From contig CALEPU010000210.1 of NCBI GenBank assembly GCA_937913075.1, forward strand, positions 1 through 33,348: a stretch of 33,348 bases of DNA. The letters run 5' to 3'. How positions within the stretch are numbered: the stretch's first letter is position 1; the number at the start of each line of letters is the position of its first letter. Shown in pieces: positions 32,269 to 33,348 of this stretch. The position numbers were made by a program, and so were the translations under genes. Source of the DNA: an uncultured Clostridia bacterium (GTDB taxonomy: Bacteria; Bacillota; Clostridia; Christensenellales; CAG-138). The notes beneath the pieces were generated by a model that saw only the letters and a list, made by a program, of their open reading frames with translations, was not told where the DNA came from and did not search any database.

Positions 32269-32817
32269 ATGTCATATACAGCAAAAAATAAGGCAGATAA
32301 CCCTATGCTGAGGATGACGATGTCGTTCGGGGTATCAACGGGACTATGGATAGGTGCTAAATTTATACTCAATGCGCTGAGCATAAATCACGCTTGGGTG
32401 GGAATTGTAGTGTGGCTTGTGAATCTGTACATCCTGTTTTTGTTCTACTCTTCTACTTTGATATATCGCTTTAGAGAAAAGGGCGGAAATATATCGTTTT
32501 CAGAGGCGTATTCTTTCATCTTATTGTTAATGTTTTTCAGTGCGATTATCGCTGCTGCGGTAAGGTGGATATATCTCTCGTTCTTTGATTCTTCGTATCT
32601 GAGTCTGATGTACGAGCAAACAATGCCGGTGCTCGAAAAGATGATGCCCGCAGAAATAGATGAGGTTGAGATGCGTCTGAGAGAATTTCTTGTGCCTATT
32701 AGGTTCTCTCTGTTCTACATATTCTACGACCTTATTGTCGCTTCCGTTTTAGGACTTATTCTTGCGCCTATCGTAAGAAAGAGCAAGAATATCTTGCCCG
32801 ACGATTTCGAAGATTAA
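32269..32817 (+). CDS. DUF4199 family membrane protein
   Basis: 182 residues with four likely membrane segments (about 19-40, 46-66, 82-105 and 145-168), the layout of DUF4199, a family found mainly in Bacteroidetes with no known function. The promoter excludes the upstream ATG at 32203, so the protein begins MSYTAKNKADNPML. An extracytoplasmic or cytoplasmic loop (about 108-140) has 'MPVLEKMMPAEIDEVEM'. DUF4199 genes often precede a family 2 glycosyltransferase, as here, which suggests a link to lipid-linked sugar transfer; that is inference. Confidence 0.85.
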   Translation: MSYTAKNKADNPMLRMTMSFGVSTGLWIGAKFILNALSINHAWVGIVVWLVNLYILFLFYSSTLIYRFREKGGNISFSEAYSFILLLMFFSAIIAAAVRWIYLSFFDSSYLSLMYEQTMPVLEKMMPAEIDEVEMRLREFLVPIRFSLFYIFYDLIVASVLGLILAPIVRKSKNILPDDFED

Positions 32818-32818
32818 A

Positions 32819-32906
32819 TGGTCTTTAAATGGTCTTTAAATGGTCTTTAAATAGTCTTTAAATAGTCTTTAAATGGTCTTTAAATAGTCTTTAAATTATC
32901 TTAAAA
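32819..32906. repeat. 11-bp tandem repeat (seven copies plus one degenerate)
   Basis: The unit T(G/A)GTCTTTAAA is repeated seven times without interruption, followed by a degenerate eighth copy. The copies differ only at the second base (G in units 1, 2, 3 and 6; A in units 4, 5 and 7). The period is close to one turn of DNA. It begins 2 bases after the DUF4199 stop and ends 10 bases before the glycosyltransferase start. Confidence 0.95.
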
Positions 32907-32916
32907 TCCCATATTA

Positions 32917-33348
32917 ATGTTGGATATTTCAATAGTAATACCGCTATATAACGAGGCAGAGTCGCTGCCTCACTTGTTCGAGTGGATAGAGCGCGTTATG
33001 GCTGAGAATAGATTTCAGTATGAAGTCATTTTTGTCAATGATGGTTCAACAGATAACTCTTGGTTGGTAATAGAAACCCTGAAGAAGCAGCACAGTGAGG
33101 TGGTGAGAGCCATTTCGTTCCGTCACAACTACGGCAAGAGTGCTGCCCTGTATTGCGGTTTTAAGGCTGCGCAAGGAGAAGTGGTTATCACTATGGATGC
33201 CGATATGCAGGACTCCCCTGACGAGATACCGGAACTCTATCGTATGATTAAGGAGGACGGTTACGACCTTGTCAGCGGCTGGAAACAAAAGCGATATGAT
33301 AATGCTCTGACAAAGAATCTTCCGTCAAAACTATTCAATGCAACAGCA
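32917..33348 (+). CDS. Family 2 glycosyltransferase, DPM1/GtrB-like (cut by window end)
   Basis: 144 codons are visible with no stop before the window ends. The start MLDISIVIPLYNEAESL is typical of GT2 enzymes. 'EVIFVNDGSTDNSW' is the nucleotide-binding strand, and 'ISFRHNYGKSAALYCGFKAA' and the metal site 'TMDADMQDSPDEIPEL' follow. This subgroup moves a sugar from a nucleotide to polyprenyl phosphate at the membrane; C-terminal membrane helices would lie beyond the window. ATG 32917 sits just after the tandem repeat array. Confidence 0.92.
   Translation, partial: MLDISIVIPLYNEAESLPHLFEWIERVMAENRFQYEVIFVNDGSTDNSWLVIETLKKQHSEVVRAISFRHNYGKSAALYCGFKAAQGEVVITMDADMQDSPDEIPELYRMIKEDGYDLVSGWKQKRYDNALTKNLPSKLFNATA

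Overview
The window looks like two genomes joined end to end. Positions 1 to about 26,755 read as a Clostridia-type Firmicute, probably a gut Oscillospirales/Ruminococcaceae relative. The DNA is mostly GC-rich, genes are preceded by AGGAGG-like ribosome binding sites, and many have textbook sigma-70-type promoters with 17-base spacers. Gene content fits too: a dockerin protein, reverse rubrerythrin, a cysteine desulfidase-type enzyme and ICE-type mobile remnants. From about 26,755 to the end, base composition drops, Shine-Dalgarno sites disappear, a Bacteroidetes-type promoter (TTG-N20-TATCTTTG) appears, and the gene order lptF/G - ribBA - nadR-like - grpE - dnaJ - DUF4199 - GT2 is that of a Bacteroidales chromosome. 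The switch falls inside one open reading frame that starts as an aldo/keto reductase and ends as an LptF/LptG permease. A chimeric contig is the likeliest explanation, and any fusion-protein reading should be treated with suspicion.

Layout of the Firmicute part. Positions 1-2,283 hold decayed transposase pieces around a tRNA-Trp gene and a leaderless phosphopantetheinyl transferase. Next come pepF (minus), a stand-alone ICE-type SNF2 helicase, an SPFH protein with four zinc ribbons, an acyl-carrier-like protein that lacks the attachment serine, a small P-loop protein and a leaderless DUF218 membrane protein. From 11,027 to 15,561 lie a secreted dockerin-bearing clan-CD-like cysteine peptidase, a GNAT acetyltransferase and a lipoprotein ending in a cohesin-like domain. 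The dockerin protein and the lipoprotein could form a small cell-surface docking pair. A reverse rubrerythrin follows.

Positions 16,382-17,660 (minus strand) form an AT-rich islet: a small cysteine-rich protein, a helix-turn-helix ORF broken by two TAG codons, and a PH/SHOCT membrane protein. In front of it is a leader of about 190 nt. The leader folds into a long P1/P2/P3 hairpin beginning exactly at the predicted transcription start. It is followed by an intrinsic terminator just before the ribosome binding site, and the same 5' segment can pair with either P1 or the terminator. This is the best candidate in the window for an undescribed regulatory RNA.

Positions 17,696-17,970 are a symmetric nested-palindrome repeat. 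After it come a zinc-ribbon/CFI-box protein (minus) and a plus-strand housekeeping run: ttcA, ctpA-like protease, mfd, cyuA-like desulfidase and the truncated aldo/keto reductase.

The Bacteroidales part combines envelope lipid export (lptF/G), riboflavin synthesis (ribBA), a nicotinamide-riboside-kinase-like ATPase, the grpE/dnaJ chaperone pair, a DUF4199 membrane protein, an 11-bp tandem repeat and the beginning of a family 2 glycosyltransferase cut by the window end.
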